In this document: positions 9,601-19,435 of the stretch, in pieces
Layout: each line of letters begins with the position of its first letter
How positions within the stretch are numbered: position 1 is the first letter of the stretch
Assembly: GCA_036873135.1 (NCBI GenBank)
Contig: JAPTYO010000004.1
Coordinates: forward strand, 39,775,105-39,839,104
Source of the DNA: Clarkia xantiana subsp. parviflora
Lineage: Eukaryota; Streptophyta; Magnoliopsida; Myrtales; Onagraceae
Length of the DNA stretch: 64,000 bases
Direction: 5' to 3'
Notes under the pieces: generated by a model
What the model saw: the letters and a program-made list of their open reading frames with translations, nothing else
Told to the model about the DNA's origin: nothing
The model's database searches: none
Program-made: the position numbers and the translations under genes

Positions 9601-11048
9601 AACACATGATCACAAGTAAAGATCACTTTGCAATTTAACTGGCTAGGTAACCTAGATACAGAGATCAGATTGAACTTGAAGTCAGGGACCAAGAGTATGT
9701 TGGTCAAGGTAAATCCACTTGAGAAAGAACAAGAACCAACATGAGTCACTTTGCATTTGTGACCATTTGGCAAGTGCACATATTGGTGATCTGAATCACT
9801 TTTCTTCAAATCATGTAGCCACTCAACTTGATGAGTGATGTGGTTAGTAGCACCTGAGTCAACTATCCAAACCATAGAATCACTAGATATACCTGCCATG
9901 TTGACATGAGCTTGATCCATATCCTCAAAGCTTAGGGGTGTATGATCAAAGTGATCACTATGAGCAGCAACATGTTGGATTCTTTTGTCAGCTGTGCCAT
10001 GAAATATCCTTTTGTCCTTGGCTGTCACATGCTCAATTGTGCTTGAGTTGCCACCTTCTTCAACAATGTTGGCTGAATTCCAATTCCTCTTAGGAGCATT
10101 TGGATTGGTTTGATGAATTGGGTGATCATATGGGTAGCCATGTTTGATGTAGCAATTGTCTTCAATGTGACCTCTCTTGCCACAATAGTTGCAAGTATTG
10201 AGTGGTCTCTGACTTGAAGGATTGAAGTTGCCTCTTCCATAGCCATTTCCTCTTCCAATGCCATTGCCATTGCCTCTAGCAAAGCCTCTACCCCTTGCAT
10301 ATCCTCTTCCATTGCCTCTACCACTGCCATAGGATGGATGCTTTCCAGTGAACAAGGCAGTTGCCTCACCCACATCACCAATGGAACCAGAGATGGTCCT
10401 TTGGCTTTCTTCTTGTACCAATACAGAGAAGGCAATGCTAAGGGAAGGAAGTGGTTGTCTCATAAGTAAGGTGCTCCTAATGTGTCCATAGGAGTCATTC
10501 AGTCCCAGAAGAAATGCCATTAACTTTTGCTTCTCCTTGTGTTCATTGACAATGGCAATGTCTCCAGCACATTGAAGATCTAAATCATCAATGGAAGCAA
10601 GTGCATCCCAGAGTTGCTTCATTTTGGCAAAGTACTCAGTGATAGAGAGCACACCTTGAGATGTTTGATAAATCTCCCTTGTTAATTGGAAGATTTGTGT
10701 GCCATCCACTTTATCAAACATCTCCTTCAAGTCATTCCAAATAGAAGAAGCAGTTGTGTTGTAAACCAAACCATTCACCAAATCTTTGGCCACAGTGTTC
10801 CTCAACCATGCCTTGACAATAGCATTTGCCCTATCCCATTTCACTCTATCATTGACATCAACATCCAATCTTGTGAATGTGCCATCTATAAAACCAAGCT
10901 TGTTCTTCACCAATAAGCCTTCCCTGATTGATGTGCTCCAAACATGATAGTTGGAGGTTCCTTGTAGTTGGAAAGGGATGAGCATATGGCCAGTGGTGTC
11001 TGAGGGGTGTATGTAAAGGGGGTCATCAACATTGGTTTCTTGAGCCAT
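6597..11048 (-). CDS. C1 gag-pol polyprotein (Copia), 1483 aa
   Basis: A single ORF; I take the ATG at 11046-11048 (MAQETN...) rather than the in-frame ATG seven codons upstream, since it opens a typical Copia gag. Domains from that start: gag about 1-240; Gly/Arg-rich stretch 243-275; CX2CX4HX4C zinc knuckle 286-299; aspartic protease DSGA with catalytic D397; integrase HHCC zinc site about 530-565 and D589, D652, E688 (D and E separated by 35 residues); RT about 960-1200 with YVDD 1146-1149; RNase H to the end with D1320, E1361/E1363 and D1397. All catalytic residues are present and the length is normal for Copia. The protein would form virus-like particles in the cytoplasm, copy the RNA and integrate the cDNA. 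The TAG stop lies in the first bases of the 3' LTR. Confidence 0.95.
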   Translation of the reverse strand: MAQETNVDDPLYIHPSDTTGHMLIPFQLQGTSNYHVWSTSIREGLLVKNKLGFIDGTFTRLDVDVNDRVKWDRANAIVKAWLRNTVAKDLVNGLVYNTTASSIWNDLKEMFDKVDGTQIFQLTREIYQTSQGVLSITEYFAKMKQLWDALASIDDLDLQCAGDIAIVNEHKEKQKLMAFLLGLNDSYGHIRSTLLMRQPLPSLSIAFSVLVQEESQRTISGSIGDVGEATALFTGKHPSYGSGRGNGRGYARGRGFARGNGNGIGRGNGYGRGNFNPSSQRPLNTCNYCGKRGHIEDNCYIKHGYPYDHPIHQTNPNAPKRNWNSANIVEEGGNSSTIEHVTAKDKRIFHGTADKRIQHVAAHSDHFDHTPLSFEDMDQAHVNMAGISSDSMVWIVDSGATNHITHQVEWLHDLKKSDSDHQYVHLPNGHKCKVTHVGSCSFSSGFTLTNILLVPDFKFNLISVSRLPSQLNCKVIFTCDHVLLQGQSGKSMVIGEWNRGLYTLKDVVPSSPRKLAAACLENKDEVLRWHRRLGHVSEQYLNHLDVLGLNKTYGCIKQCTICPLAKQSRFSFPTSDSIASKPFDLVHMDLWGPYKVPTFKNNQYFLTIVDDHSRATWVYLMRHKSDTFLHINNFLIMVKNQFGTMVKTLRSDNGTEFINSVCKGLLLQFGILHQTSCVHTPQQNGRVERKHRDILNIARAIRFQASMPLRHWGYCILNACYLLNRLPTSILKFKSPIEVLYGKTPSLHHLRTIGCLCFSTKLNNHDKFSPRAEPCILMGYSTSQKGYLVMNISNSVFHVSRDVHFHEDIFPFSMSKDALKALIPSCLGVKHPLEDFPPENPFHFDMDISPNTPPIEVVTPQMDDQAPPIEDQPPQQPIEEEAPQPSNLRRSLRIAQLHPPPPRRSARLAELKQRSSSNAIFGMEKYVSYDNLGPQYKCFLAALDKIKEPTTYKQAIKDPKWILAMKEEMQALQNNNTWELIELPQGKSSIGCKWVFKVKYNSDGSIERYKARLVAKGFTQIEGTDFNETFSPVVKMDTVRIILALAASKSWGLYHMDVNNAFLQGDLNEEVYMDIPQGFNHSKSLEGYPKLVCKLNKSLYGLKQASRQWNIKLTQTLLKNGYKQCASDHSLFTKIQGDDKVFLLTYVDDLLITGSNTKMINQLKNTLQTHFKLKDLGDLRYFLGLEVARSDRGLVINQRKYAIELIEDAGLGAARPAETPMEFNVKLTTHEYDKATNSNIDDTPLEEATSYRRIIGKLLYLTMTRPDISFSVQRLSQFVDKPKKSHHDAVIRVIRYIKGTPGQGLIYPSNNKLNLSLFCDSDWAACPFSRKSVSAYCVKLGEAMIAWKVKKQDTISLSSAEAEYRCLRVAIQEALWVGRILKELGIQVNLPIPIYTDSQAAVKIAKNPMFHERTKHIELDCHFTRHHIQQGFIGVHYIPSKEQLADLLTKALVKSQHLALLKLYGIKDVFQERREEEEKDGRI

Positions 11049-11799
11049 TTTGTAACTCAGATAACACAAGTAGGTATGGAATGTGAATAATAGGAATCCA
11101 AATCCAAGAAATCAGCTGCCACAATCCAATCAAAATTGCATACACAAGTTGCACTACAAACAAAAGTAGTACACCAAGGTTGTTGGTAGTAGGACAAAAT
11201 CCAGCTCACCCTTATGAGATTGCTTGTACAATTCCGCAACAAGATTTGTGATTTTCAAAGTTTGAAATTCAACAGAAATGGATTAGAAACCATTCTCCAT
11301 TGATGAAAGCTCAGAATTCTTGAAGATATGAACACAAAGCACAAGGTAGGCATAAATGCTTCTCAGCCGGGCAATGTGTAGATAAGGGAAATCAAGCAAT
11401 GAAAATCCAGGTATCAAGCAAGGGGCGCAGCTGAAACATGTTCAAAATCCATATCCAAATGTAGAGAAACAAAGCAAACTCCAGGAAATAGTAATATCAA
11501 ACACGCAATCAGCTCAACAAGGCTGAATTCTTCAAGAACAAGCAAACTAGTACTAAGTCATCTTGGCTATGCTTAGTCTAGGTGCAGATCTACTTTATGC
11601 GTGTTGAGTTCTTGAAATTCCACTTACTATATGTCCATTCTTAAGTAAGAAATGGATTGTTGAAGTAGAAAAGATGATCCACGAAGCTGAAATTGCAAAT
11701 CCACACTTGAACAAGGTGAATGTTAAGGCAAAACTTTGAAGAAACTTGGTCTTCTTTAGCTTTGTGGTTGTGCCGCCATTTGAGGTGGCTCTGATACCA
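11049..11799 (-). other. C1 leader and primer-binding site
   Basis: The untranslated leader between the 5' LTR and gag. TGGTATCAGAGCC (complement of 11787-11799) abuts the LTR and is the standard primer-binding site for initiator tRNA-Met. The remaining 740 bp have no conserved ORF that I recognise. Confidence 0.9.
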
Positions 11800-12075
11800 T
11801 ATAAGCTTTAGAAGGTTGAATCATTTGTTGATTGATGATTAGGGATTACAATGCAATAGGTAAACTATATATACTAGGTGATAAGGATCACCAACTAGGA
11901 CTAGCTATCCTATGTGCCCAACTTGGTGCACCAAGGTGCATACACCATGTAACATGTACTACATGATATATGCACCATATAATAACCTTATACAATCGTC
12001 TAATGACATGATAGAAGTAAATGCAAGTGTAAATGACAAGATGCAATGTGAGCATATCAACTTATATACTCTATA
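11800..12075 (-). repeat. C1 5' LTR
   Basis: 276 bp, identical by eye to the 3' LTR. It ends at 12075, followed by the GAATT duplicate and the continuation of the E1 integrase. Confidence 0.95.
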
Positions 12076-12711
12076 GAATTGTCGGGACTTAACTCGCCGA
12101 TTGTAATACCTGGCTGTCGCCAAACACATTCGAGCCTGGACTTCGTCGGCTTCCCGCCTCTTCTCTTCGTGCAAGTCCAAGTCCAGACGTCTCATTTCAT
12201 CGTTCGTCAAAGGCTCGTAATATCTCATCCGATGGGATGCCACGGCTACCTCCACGGGAGCAACAGCCTCCGTGCCATAAACAAGGCTAAACGGAGTCTC
12301 CCCAGTTGATCGTTTGGGTGTCGTTCTAGCAGCCCAAAGCACGTTTTCCAGCTCGTTCAGCCATTTGCCCTTCAAGGCATAGACCCTTTTCTTCAGGCCA
12401 TCCATCACGATTTTGTTGGCCGATTCCACCTGGCCATTAGTCTGAGCATGTCCGATGCTCGATGTTCAACTCCTCTAGATACTCCCTCACCTGAGACCCG
12501 TTTAAACGGTGGACCATTGCCACTGATCACCACCTTAGGAATCCCGTATCTGGACACAATATGGGTTTGGAGGAACTTGACGATCTGGTTCCCCGTCGTT
12601 CTGGCCAACGCCTTTGCCTCTATCCATTTAAAAAAAATAATTGATAGCTACAAGTAAATACTTACATTGACCTTGTGCTTGTGGAAGAGGTCCCACCAAG
12701 TCGATGCCCCA
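12076..12711 (-). pseudogene. E1 integrase core, frameshifted and catalytically dead
   Basis: Encodes the rve core found intact in E4 (52822-53610): the TTG-QI-KFLQT helix, the second catalytic motif and the NKIVMDGLKKRVYAL segment. The expected ISDNGPPF reads ISGNGPPF, so the second catalytic Asp is Gly. A frameshift follows within about 40 codons (near 12440-12490), and a TAG precedes the domain (see 12712-13590). The C-terminus lies beyond Copia C1, at 6134-6325. Confidence 0.85.
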
Positions 12712-13590
12712 CTACGCGAAGGGCCAAGCGCTCTTGATGGATGCCAGGTTAGCAGTCGGAACCACAATGCTCGGGGCGTACCTCTGGCATGCGTCACAGG
12801 ATCGGACCAACGTCGTCGCCTCCTTGCTCATCGTAGGCCAATAACAGCCCCAGTTCAGCACTTTCCTCATAATGGATCGGGCCCCTTCATGACAAGCCGT
12901 TATCCCTTCATGCACCTCTTTCAGGATTCGACTTGTGTCGGGCTCAGCCACACATTTCAAGTACGGAGTCGAGAACCAGCCCTTCTTGTACAGCTGATTG
13001 TCCAGCATCACGTAATTAGCCGCGATCCGACGTATCCTGTCAGCTACTACTTCATGATCGGGGACTGCCCCCGTAGTCAGGTACGCGACTATCGGGGTCA
13101 TCCAAGTGGGTTCCTCCTCTGATCCTGCTTCAATAGCACACACCTGTGTTGGGTCGGTGGTCGACAAGATCACCTTCTCCAAGAAGTGCACCTTCCGATT
13201 TTCCTCCAAGGGTGCCTCCAGGGCAAATTTGCTCAAGGCATCTGCCTCCACGTTTTCCTCCCTCGGGATCGCCTCGATGTTGAAGCTTTTAAAGCTCTCC
13301 TTCAAGACTTGCACCTCGCGAAGGTACTTCCTCATCATCGGGCTCTTCGCCTCGTATCGCCCTTGGACCTGGTTCACAATCAGGGCCGCGTCACACTTCA
13401 CTCTCAAGTGAGCAACTCCCGTACCTTTGGCAATTTTCAGGCTCGTGATAAGAGCTTCGTACTCAGCTTCGTTGTTCGTGGCCCTAAACGTTAAGGCCAG
13501 AGCATATCGAAGCGGCTCACCTCCGCCTGGTGGTATCAATACAAACCCTGCTCCTGATCCATCTGAACTCGAGGAGCCATCCGTGTACAT
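12712..13590 (-). pseudogene. E1 second RNase H (archaeal type) plus integrase zinc domain
   Basis: A 292-codon stretch beginning MYTDGSS, the first acidic motif of the additional RNase H that marks the Tat lineage; NNEAEYEAL and the later ADALSKFAL segment follow. The C-terminal part carries an H..H...C..C integrase zinc finger (HEGITACHEGA, then RSCDACQRYAP). It is bounded by two in-frame nonsense codons: TGA just upstream, where E4 has Trp, and TAG after WPFA, where E4 has Gln. Compared with E4, which carries frameshifts in the same region, this block is better preserved. Confidence 0.85.
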
Positions 13591-14416
13591 CTCTCAAGTA
13601 TTTTCCTCGATTGGCTGTTCTGATTGCTCTGCCATCTCTTGTTGTTCTGCTGTCGGGACCTCCATGGTTGCCCCCTCTACAGGGCCCGCTTCTTCCAGAT
13701 CGGGGGCTGTAGACTCTGCTATGAAATCTGTCAATGCCTGGGCCTTAATAGCCGTTCTCGGAGCAACGTGTATGCGAAACTCACTAAGGTCGACTGCCCA
13801 TTTCACTAATCTCCCCGACGCATCAAGTCGGTTCAAAAAATGCTTCAAAGGTTGATTCGTCAACACACATCCGCCATTTCCCATTGCTCTTCTTCACCAG
13901 AACCGAGTTGGCGACCCAAGTTTGGAATCGGAGCTCCTTGATAAACCCAGCATCAAGCAACCTGCCCACCTCCTGCTGGATCGCGATCTTCTTGTCCGTG
14001 CCCATTGGACGCCTTTTCTGTGTGATAGGCTTGATCGCGGGGTCTATCTTCAACTCGTGTACGATCACATCGGGACTGATTCCTGGCATATCGCTCGGGG
14101 ACCAGGCAAACAGTTCCTTGAACTCTTTCAGCAACTCCACCAGTTTTTGAGATGTCTCTTCCGTTAGAGCGGACCTGATTTTCACCTTCCTCTGGGGTCC
14201 ATCGATCTCGACTTCTTTCAGATCTTCTACGGGGGCGGGACGCCCAAATTCCTCTCTGGGGTCTGTATCTGTCTGAAGGACAGTCATAGCCTCTCGTCTC
14301 CTCCTTCGGGTGGCGTTAACATAGCATTTTCGAGAAGCCACCTGGTCACCCTTAACCTCTCCGACTCCGTGGTCGGTCGGGAACTTCATCTTCTGGTGCA
14401 CTGTCGAGGCGACCGC
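13591..14416 (-). pseudogene. E1 end of protease, RT N-terminus and RNase H remnant; RT core deleted
   Basis: From 14416 downward it codes for the post-protease linker (YVNATRRRRREAMTVLQ), the acidic region LLKEFKELFAWSPSDMPGI and the RT start as far as KWRMCVD (about 13880). It then jumps directly to the RNase H segment LTNQPLKHFLNR. Compared with E4, about 0.9 kb covering the RT palm and the YVDD motif is missing; the junction lies near 13865-13875. RT activity is impossible. The 5' end at 14416 is cut by element E2 (TSD ACCGC). Confidence 0.85.
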
Positions 14417-15506
14417 TGTTAGGTTATAAAGTCTAGGTCAACGGGTCGTCAATCTAGAATTTATCTCCCACTAATGAAATGTCAGGTTCAGTGTTCCTAG
14501 GACTAGTTGTTCTGATCCATGCCCTTATACTCCCTTGGGGTAGTCGTTCTGATCCATGCCCTTATACTCCCTTGGGGTAGTCGTTCTGATATGTGTCTTT
14601 CCCCTCTCTCCTTCTGACCTCCTTTCCTTCTCTCCTTCTGACCTCCTTCCCTTCTCTCCTTCTGACCTCCTTTCCTTCTCTCCTTCTGACCCCCTTTCCT
14701 TCTCTCCTTCTGACCTCCTGAGGTTTGTACTTCTTACCCCTGGGGCTTGTTCTACTGCTCTATGCTCTTCTGCTTCCTTGGTTCTCTTCTCCTTGCCACC
14801 CTGCAAGAGGGGCAATACCAGGCACAGAGGGGGTGGTGCCTGATGAACCCTCTCCGATGCCTAAGTCAGTACGGTTTTAGAGAGATAAAGCTAGAGAGAT
14901 GTCAGAGCAAAATTGTGCAACTTGCCAAGATGTCCAAATGAGTTGTGAAGGTGGGGTATTTATAGGCAACGGTGTCATTAAGGTGGCTTAATGACATCGT
15001 TAACCTCTAAACACAATTAATTAACCTTTAAGCATATAATTAAGACTTTAGGATTCGGAGGAGGTAGGCGGAGTGGACCGAGCATGGGCGTCTGAGGATG
15101 GTGTCGGGACCCTTGGGGGGGAGGAATCCGACCCCCAAGGGTAGGGGTTGGGTGAGGACACCCAACCCCTCCTAGGGAGGGTGGGGTTGGCCAACCCCAT
15201 CCCTCCTAGGAGGGATCGGGTTGGCCGACCCGATCTCTCCTAGGAGAGATCGGGTTGGCCAACCCGATCTCCCCTAGGGGAGATCGGGTCGGCTGACCCG
15301 ATCTCCCCTAGGGGAGGTCGGGTGTGGCCACCCAACCTCACCTAGGTGAGTTCGCCTCTTGTCGGACGGGCGCTTCGGCCCCGTCCGAGCCGTTGATGTT
15401 CTCGCGAAGTGTCCGGTGTTGAAGTTTCGATTTGCAATCATAAATGGGACGATAAAAATACAACGGTTCGGAAGTCAACGGGTTCAAATTGGGCGTATAT
15501 CCATCA
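14417..15506 (-). repeat. E2 3' LTR (with polypurine tract at 15507-15518)
   Basis: 1090 bp with TG...CA ends. From the plus-strand left end: a 49-bp segment ending CTTGGGGTAGTCGTTCTGAT that is repeated, a 24-bp tandem repeat CTCTCCTTCTGACCTCCTTT (14610-14720), the CTCTCCGATGCCTAAG motif, a TATAAATA box on the minus strand (14957-14964), and the palindrome array (15110-15352). Confidence 0.95.
15110..15352. repeat. Array of perfect palindromes in the E2 LTR
   Basis: A run of back-to-back palindromes alternating between two cores: CCTAGG-centred (ATCCCTCCTAGGAGGGAT, ATCTCTCCTAGGAGAGAT, ATCTCCCCTAGGGGAGAT) and TTGGCCAA-like (GGGGTTGGCCAACCCC, CGGGTTGGCCAACCCG). Each arm can also pair with its neighbours, allowing cruciforms or long hairpins in RNA. 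The array is repeated at 23522-23764, and shorter versions occur in both E3 LTRs. Confidence 0.9.
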
Positions 15507-15518
15507 CATGCCCCCGAG

Positions 15519-16620
15519 TCAACCAATGGCCTAACCCTTGATTGACTCTATTTTAGGATGGTATGACACGCGCAATTTGAAACCGGGATTTTACCTTCTT
15601 TGTCTGAATGTCTGCTTACCCATGGATGCGTGCCTCTGACTCTGCCCCCTGCCTTATGAGATAGAGGAATTGTAAACGTCAGAGTAGCACGAACGTGTGC
15701 CTAAGCACGCGTCCGTCTGAGGTGGGAGTAATAAATCTATCTTTGCTACAGGCGTATACTCAAAAAATACATGCTTGCATAGGAATGCAATACTGATACA
15801 TCTAAGTGATTCATGCTTCAATTTCATGTCGTGATTTGCCTAAGTGGAGAAAAATTTAATTTTGGCCCAAAATTTTTTCTAAGTATGGGATACTAGAAAA
15901 TATGCCTATAGGATGTTAACTAGGAGTGAACATGGACATATCATGAACATGAAGATGTGTACTAGCATACATGCAAGTAGGAAACATAAGGATGGGAGTG
16001 AGTGGAGACATGCTGCGATTGTAGTCATGAATGTATGCATGAATGTATGGCGGCCACGTGCATGGACGTCTAAATGTTTGAACACATGGGAGTGTGTATG
16101 TGGGCATGCATATGAGTGCAAGCATGAACATGTATGTATGCATGGATGAGTTGTGAGTGTAAGCATGAGTGATGACATTGATGTACCTGTAGATGTTAAT
16201 CATGAATATGAGCATAAGTGTAAAGGTGAGAGCATAGACCTCTCCTTTACTTGAGGGTGGGAACTCTGCCACTCAATGGGACACAACGTTCCGCCTCCCT
16301 CGTACTAGCGTGAGCATTGTCCATTAATCTCGACCTTCGGCACGTGTAACATTTTTCCTTCATTCGTTGGAGCGTGTGTATAGCTTTTGACCTTTACCCT
16401 GCAATTTGTTCCCCATAAAAGTGAGGGTGAAAAAGCTTACAAGCTTTCTTCTTACCGCCGCGAGCGGAGGGGTCTATTGACATGCGTTAAGGGTTGACCC
16501 TTCCTTCGGATGTGCTGGAGCGTTGCTCCATTTGGGGAAACTAAAAGTTCGCCCTCTTCCCTTGGTGTTAAGGTTGCCCCCGTAGTAGGCTTATCTCGCC
16601 CCTCCATGAGTAAGGGTCGA
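15519..16620. other. E2 internal DNA near the 3' LTR, no gene seen
   Basis: AT-richer DNA with CATG-, CATA- and TGTATGCATG-rich wording at 15940-16200. Both strands give Met/His/Cys-rich shadow ORFs with no family resemblance. The E3 counterpart (43216-44150) is similar but divergent. I see no coding function. Confidence 0.6.
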
Positions 16621-16628
16621 TCTTTGCG

Positions 16629-17180
16629 TTGGTTGCTCGTATAGATGACTCACTTTTTGGGAAGCTTTCTTCTTCAGACAGGGAGACCTTGAAGATCGTT
16701 TTCCAAGGTAGTCAGACCAAATCTGACCGTCCGTTGAATCTGATGAGAGGGAAGAACCCTCTAGTTCTGCTTATCAGGCCTAGAAATTTTCTAAGTCAGG
16801 GGTGGCTGCTAATGCCTCCAGTATGTTCTTTTTCCCTTCTCTTTTCTTTGTGATATACTTATGATTGTTCTCATGCTGCTTCCTTCTTGTTGTTAGAGCG
16901 TTCTTCCCTGGTTACCGAATGGTTCTTGTGGTGGGTGAGAGTTCAAGTCAATCTAAATCCTAGGCGCGGAAACCTGACTCTGAGGTCGGGCCCTCGGCTG
17001 CCAAGGAGAAGGAAACCGCGAGAGGCTCTCCTTCAAGTGTCCCCTTGCTGACTCCCTCCCCTGATAAGGAGGTAGTGGTTGAAGAGGCGACCTCTTTTCT
17101 AGACAAAAGGAAACAACCTGTGGCTGGTGATGGGGTGATCATAGGTCTTGATGTCTCTTCTATATCCCCTGCCCCCCAGC
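16629..17180 (+). pseudogene. E2 decayed antisense ORF
   Basis: Plus-strand coding remnant homologous to the better-kept copy in E3 (44390-45076). An intron-like gap (GTATGTTCTTTTTCC... to ...TTGTTGTTAG, about 16820-16900) separates a short first block from a Glu/Lys/Ser-rich second block (KEKET..., KEVVVEEA, KQPVAGDGVIIGLDVSS). Stops and indels break the second block in E2. Its location next to the 3' LTR and its opposite orientation match the antisense gene of E4, but I see no direct sequence match to it. Confidence 0.45.
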
Positions 17181-17639
17181 CGAGGGGCCGAGCCTCAAGT
17201 TTATTTCATCTTTCATTGAGGTTCCTTTCTCTTGCCATGGCTCTGATTAAGATAGCGAATTCTTGCTTTGGAGTTTGGTGGAGACTGCTCTTTAGTTAGT
17301 CTCTACTAGTATCGTAGTTGTGATCGTTGTGGGGATCGTTTTGTTATATGCCCTCAATAGTGCTTGTCGTGATTCTTTGCTTCATGGTTGATTTCGTGAG
17401 ATATGGAGGTTGTCTTCATAATGAGGACGTCTCCTTCCTGGTATCACCCATTGGGTTGAAATATAAGTGCCTACCTTTGATGAGCGTACGAAGGGTGTTG
17501 TTTTTCCTTTTTCTTGAACCTCCTCCTAAGGCTAGGCGTAGCCTTTTGATGTTCGTGGTCGGGATGGTGTCTTTACAATGCATGTCTTTGACAGATGTTT
17601 TATGATGTGCTGCCGTGATAAACACTTCGGGGTATGTGA

Positions 17640-17895
17640 ACGTGATAGCCACTTCGTGATGTGTCGGAGTGATAGCCCTTCTGTAGTGTGTGGACATGAT
17701 AGCCACTTCAGGGTATGTGGACATGATAGCCACTTCAAGGTATGTGGACATGATAGCCACTTCAAGGTATGTGGACATGATAGCCACTTCAAGGTATGTG
17801 GACATGATAGCCACTTCAAAGTATGTGGACATGATAGCCACTTCAAGGTATGTGGACATGATAGCCACTTCAAGGTATGTGGACATGATAGCCAT
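17640..17895. repeat. E2 tandem array, 27-bp unit
   Basis: About seven near-perfect copies of a 27-bp unit (GTATGTGGACATGATAGCCA plus CTTCAAG) at 17700-17895, preceded by diverged copies. Because 27 is a multiple of three, all frames stay open and give spurious repetitive ORFs. E3 has only two or three copies at the same place (45620-45735). Confidence 0.92.
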
Positions 17896-18479
17896 ATCAC
17901 GATGTATGAGGTTGTGCTTTAGTATTCCTTTCTCATTGGAGAGCCTTCATTGCTATATTTGCCTTTTGTGTGGGCTATGTCTGTTGGGTTAGGTCCCGAT
18001 GTCTCGTCTTGTCGGATGTTCTATCCTTTATGCTCTTTAGATGTCTCCTTCATGAGTTGTGCTTGACGATGTTCAAGTCTGATACGAGCATAGGTCACGC
18101 GAGGGCGACATGCCTTCGGATTTCATGTCTTTGCTATCCTTCTTGGTGGTGTTGGGTTCCTTTGAGATACTTCTCTTGACTTGTGATATGGGTGGTAGGA
18201 TAACTCGTTACTTTTCATGATAACCTCTTGTGCTTCTGTATATGATCCTTTGGTCATGGACTCTTCTCTTGGTGTGTTTTCCTTTCTTTATCTTTCTTTT
18301 GTGCTTTCCTTTACATCATACCTGCTATCTCATCAAGAAAAAACATTATGTGTTCTTCCCATTACTTTACTTAGAAATTTCTTTCTCATGGTATCCTTCT
18401 GAGCATGGTATCCTTCTAAGCATGGTATCCTTCTAAGCATGGTGTGATGATCTCTTCTGATACCCATTACACGGTATAC

Positions 18480-19435
18480 GTTGTACTGTTAGACCAAAGA
18501 TACGCTCTTGGTGGGCGTCGAAATCTGTTCACGAGACAGGCTCTCGGACGGCACTTAACGTTTCACAGGATAGGCTCCCGGAGGGCACAGGTTAGTCCAC
18601 CGATACCTTCTTGACGGGTGTCAAACTGTTCACGAGACAGGCTCTCGGACGGCACTTAACGTTTCACAGGATAGGCTCCCGGAGGGCACAGGTTAGTCCA
18701 CCGATACCTTCTTGACGGGTGTCAAACTGTTCACGAGACAGGCTCTCGGACGGCACTTAACGTTTCACAGGATAGGCTCCCGGAGGGCACAGGTTAGTCC
18801 ACCGATACCTTCTTGACGGGTGTCAAACTGTTCACGAGACAGGCTCTCGGACGGCACTTAACGTTTCGCAGGATAGGCTCCCGGAGGGCTCAGGTTAGAC
18901 CAAAGATACGCTCCTGGTGGGCGTCGAACTGGTAGTTTGAAATCTACCTCAAGATACGCTCTTGGGGGCGTCGAACTGGTAGTGTTTTTTCTACCTCAAG
19001 ATACGCTCTTGGGGGCGTCGAATCTGGTAGGTTGCAAATCTACCTCAAGATACGCTCTTGGGGGCGTCGAATTCGTAGTTTTTGGAAACCACTCTCAAGA
19101 TACGCTCTTGGTGCGTCGAAGGTCGTAGTGTATAAACTACTCTCAAGATACGCTCTTGGGGGCGTCGAAGGTCGTAGTATGAACACTACTCTCAAGATAC
19201 GCTCTTGGGGGCGTCGAAATTCGTAGTTTTTGGAAACCACTCTCAAGATACGCTCTTGGTGCGTCGAAGGTCGTAGTGTATAAACTACTCTCAAGATACG
19301 CTCTTGGGGGCGTCGAAGGTCGTAGTATGAACACTACTCTCAAGATACGCTCTTGGGGGCGTCGAATGTCGTAGTATATAAACTACTCTCAAGATACGCT
19401 CTTGGGGGCGTCGAAATCTGTTCGCGGGATAGGCT
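18480..19435. repeat. E2 tandem arrays, 101-bp and about 60-bp units
   Basis: First a 101-bp unit with GTTTCACAGGATAGGCTCCC recurring at 18560, 18661, 18762 and (variant) 18863. Then, at 18945-19410, a roughly 60-bp unit with core CAAGATACGCTCTTGGGGGC and variable flanks ending in short inverted pairs (GTAGT...ACTAC). E3 has one copy of the 101-bp motif and about nine of the second unit (46385-46930). Confidence 0.9.

Larger units (their letters stand above)
6326..12075 (-). mobile_element. C1: full-length Copia LTR retrotransposon
   Basis: A 5750-bp element with two 276-bp LTRs that look identical base for base, a perfect TSD GAATT (6321-6325, 12076-12080), a primer-binding site matching initiator tRNA-Met next to the 5' LTR, and one uninterrupted gag-pol ORF. 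Nothing essential is missing, so it may be autonomous and is the youngest or among the youngest insertions here. The LTR ends are TATAGAG...CTTATA on the element strand, so it begins TA and ends TA rather than TG...CA. It sits inside the integrase of E1. The short LTRs and total length are compatible with an Ale-like Copia lineage, but I cannot assign a lineage without a tree. Confidence 0.95.

Noticed and set aside
14525..14843. Serine/proline- or glutamate/arginine-rich ORFs in both E2 LTRs
   Set aside because: They come from the 24-bp CT-rich repeat in the LTR and appear on both strands at once.
15906..16272. Histidine- and cysteine-rich small proteins
   Set aside because: CATG/CATA-rich DNA gives His, Met and Cys codons in all frames; the length is not conserved in E3.
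17416..17992. Long repetitive ORFs on both strands over the 27-bp array
   Set aside because: The unit is a multiple of three, so any frame without a stop in one unit stays open. No conserved start or family resemblance, and E3 has only short versions.
18560..19410. CRISPR-like array
   Set aside because: Direct tandem repeats without unique spacers of constant size, in a plant retrotransposon.
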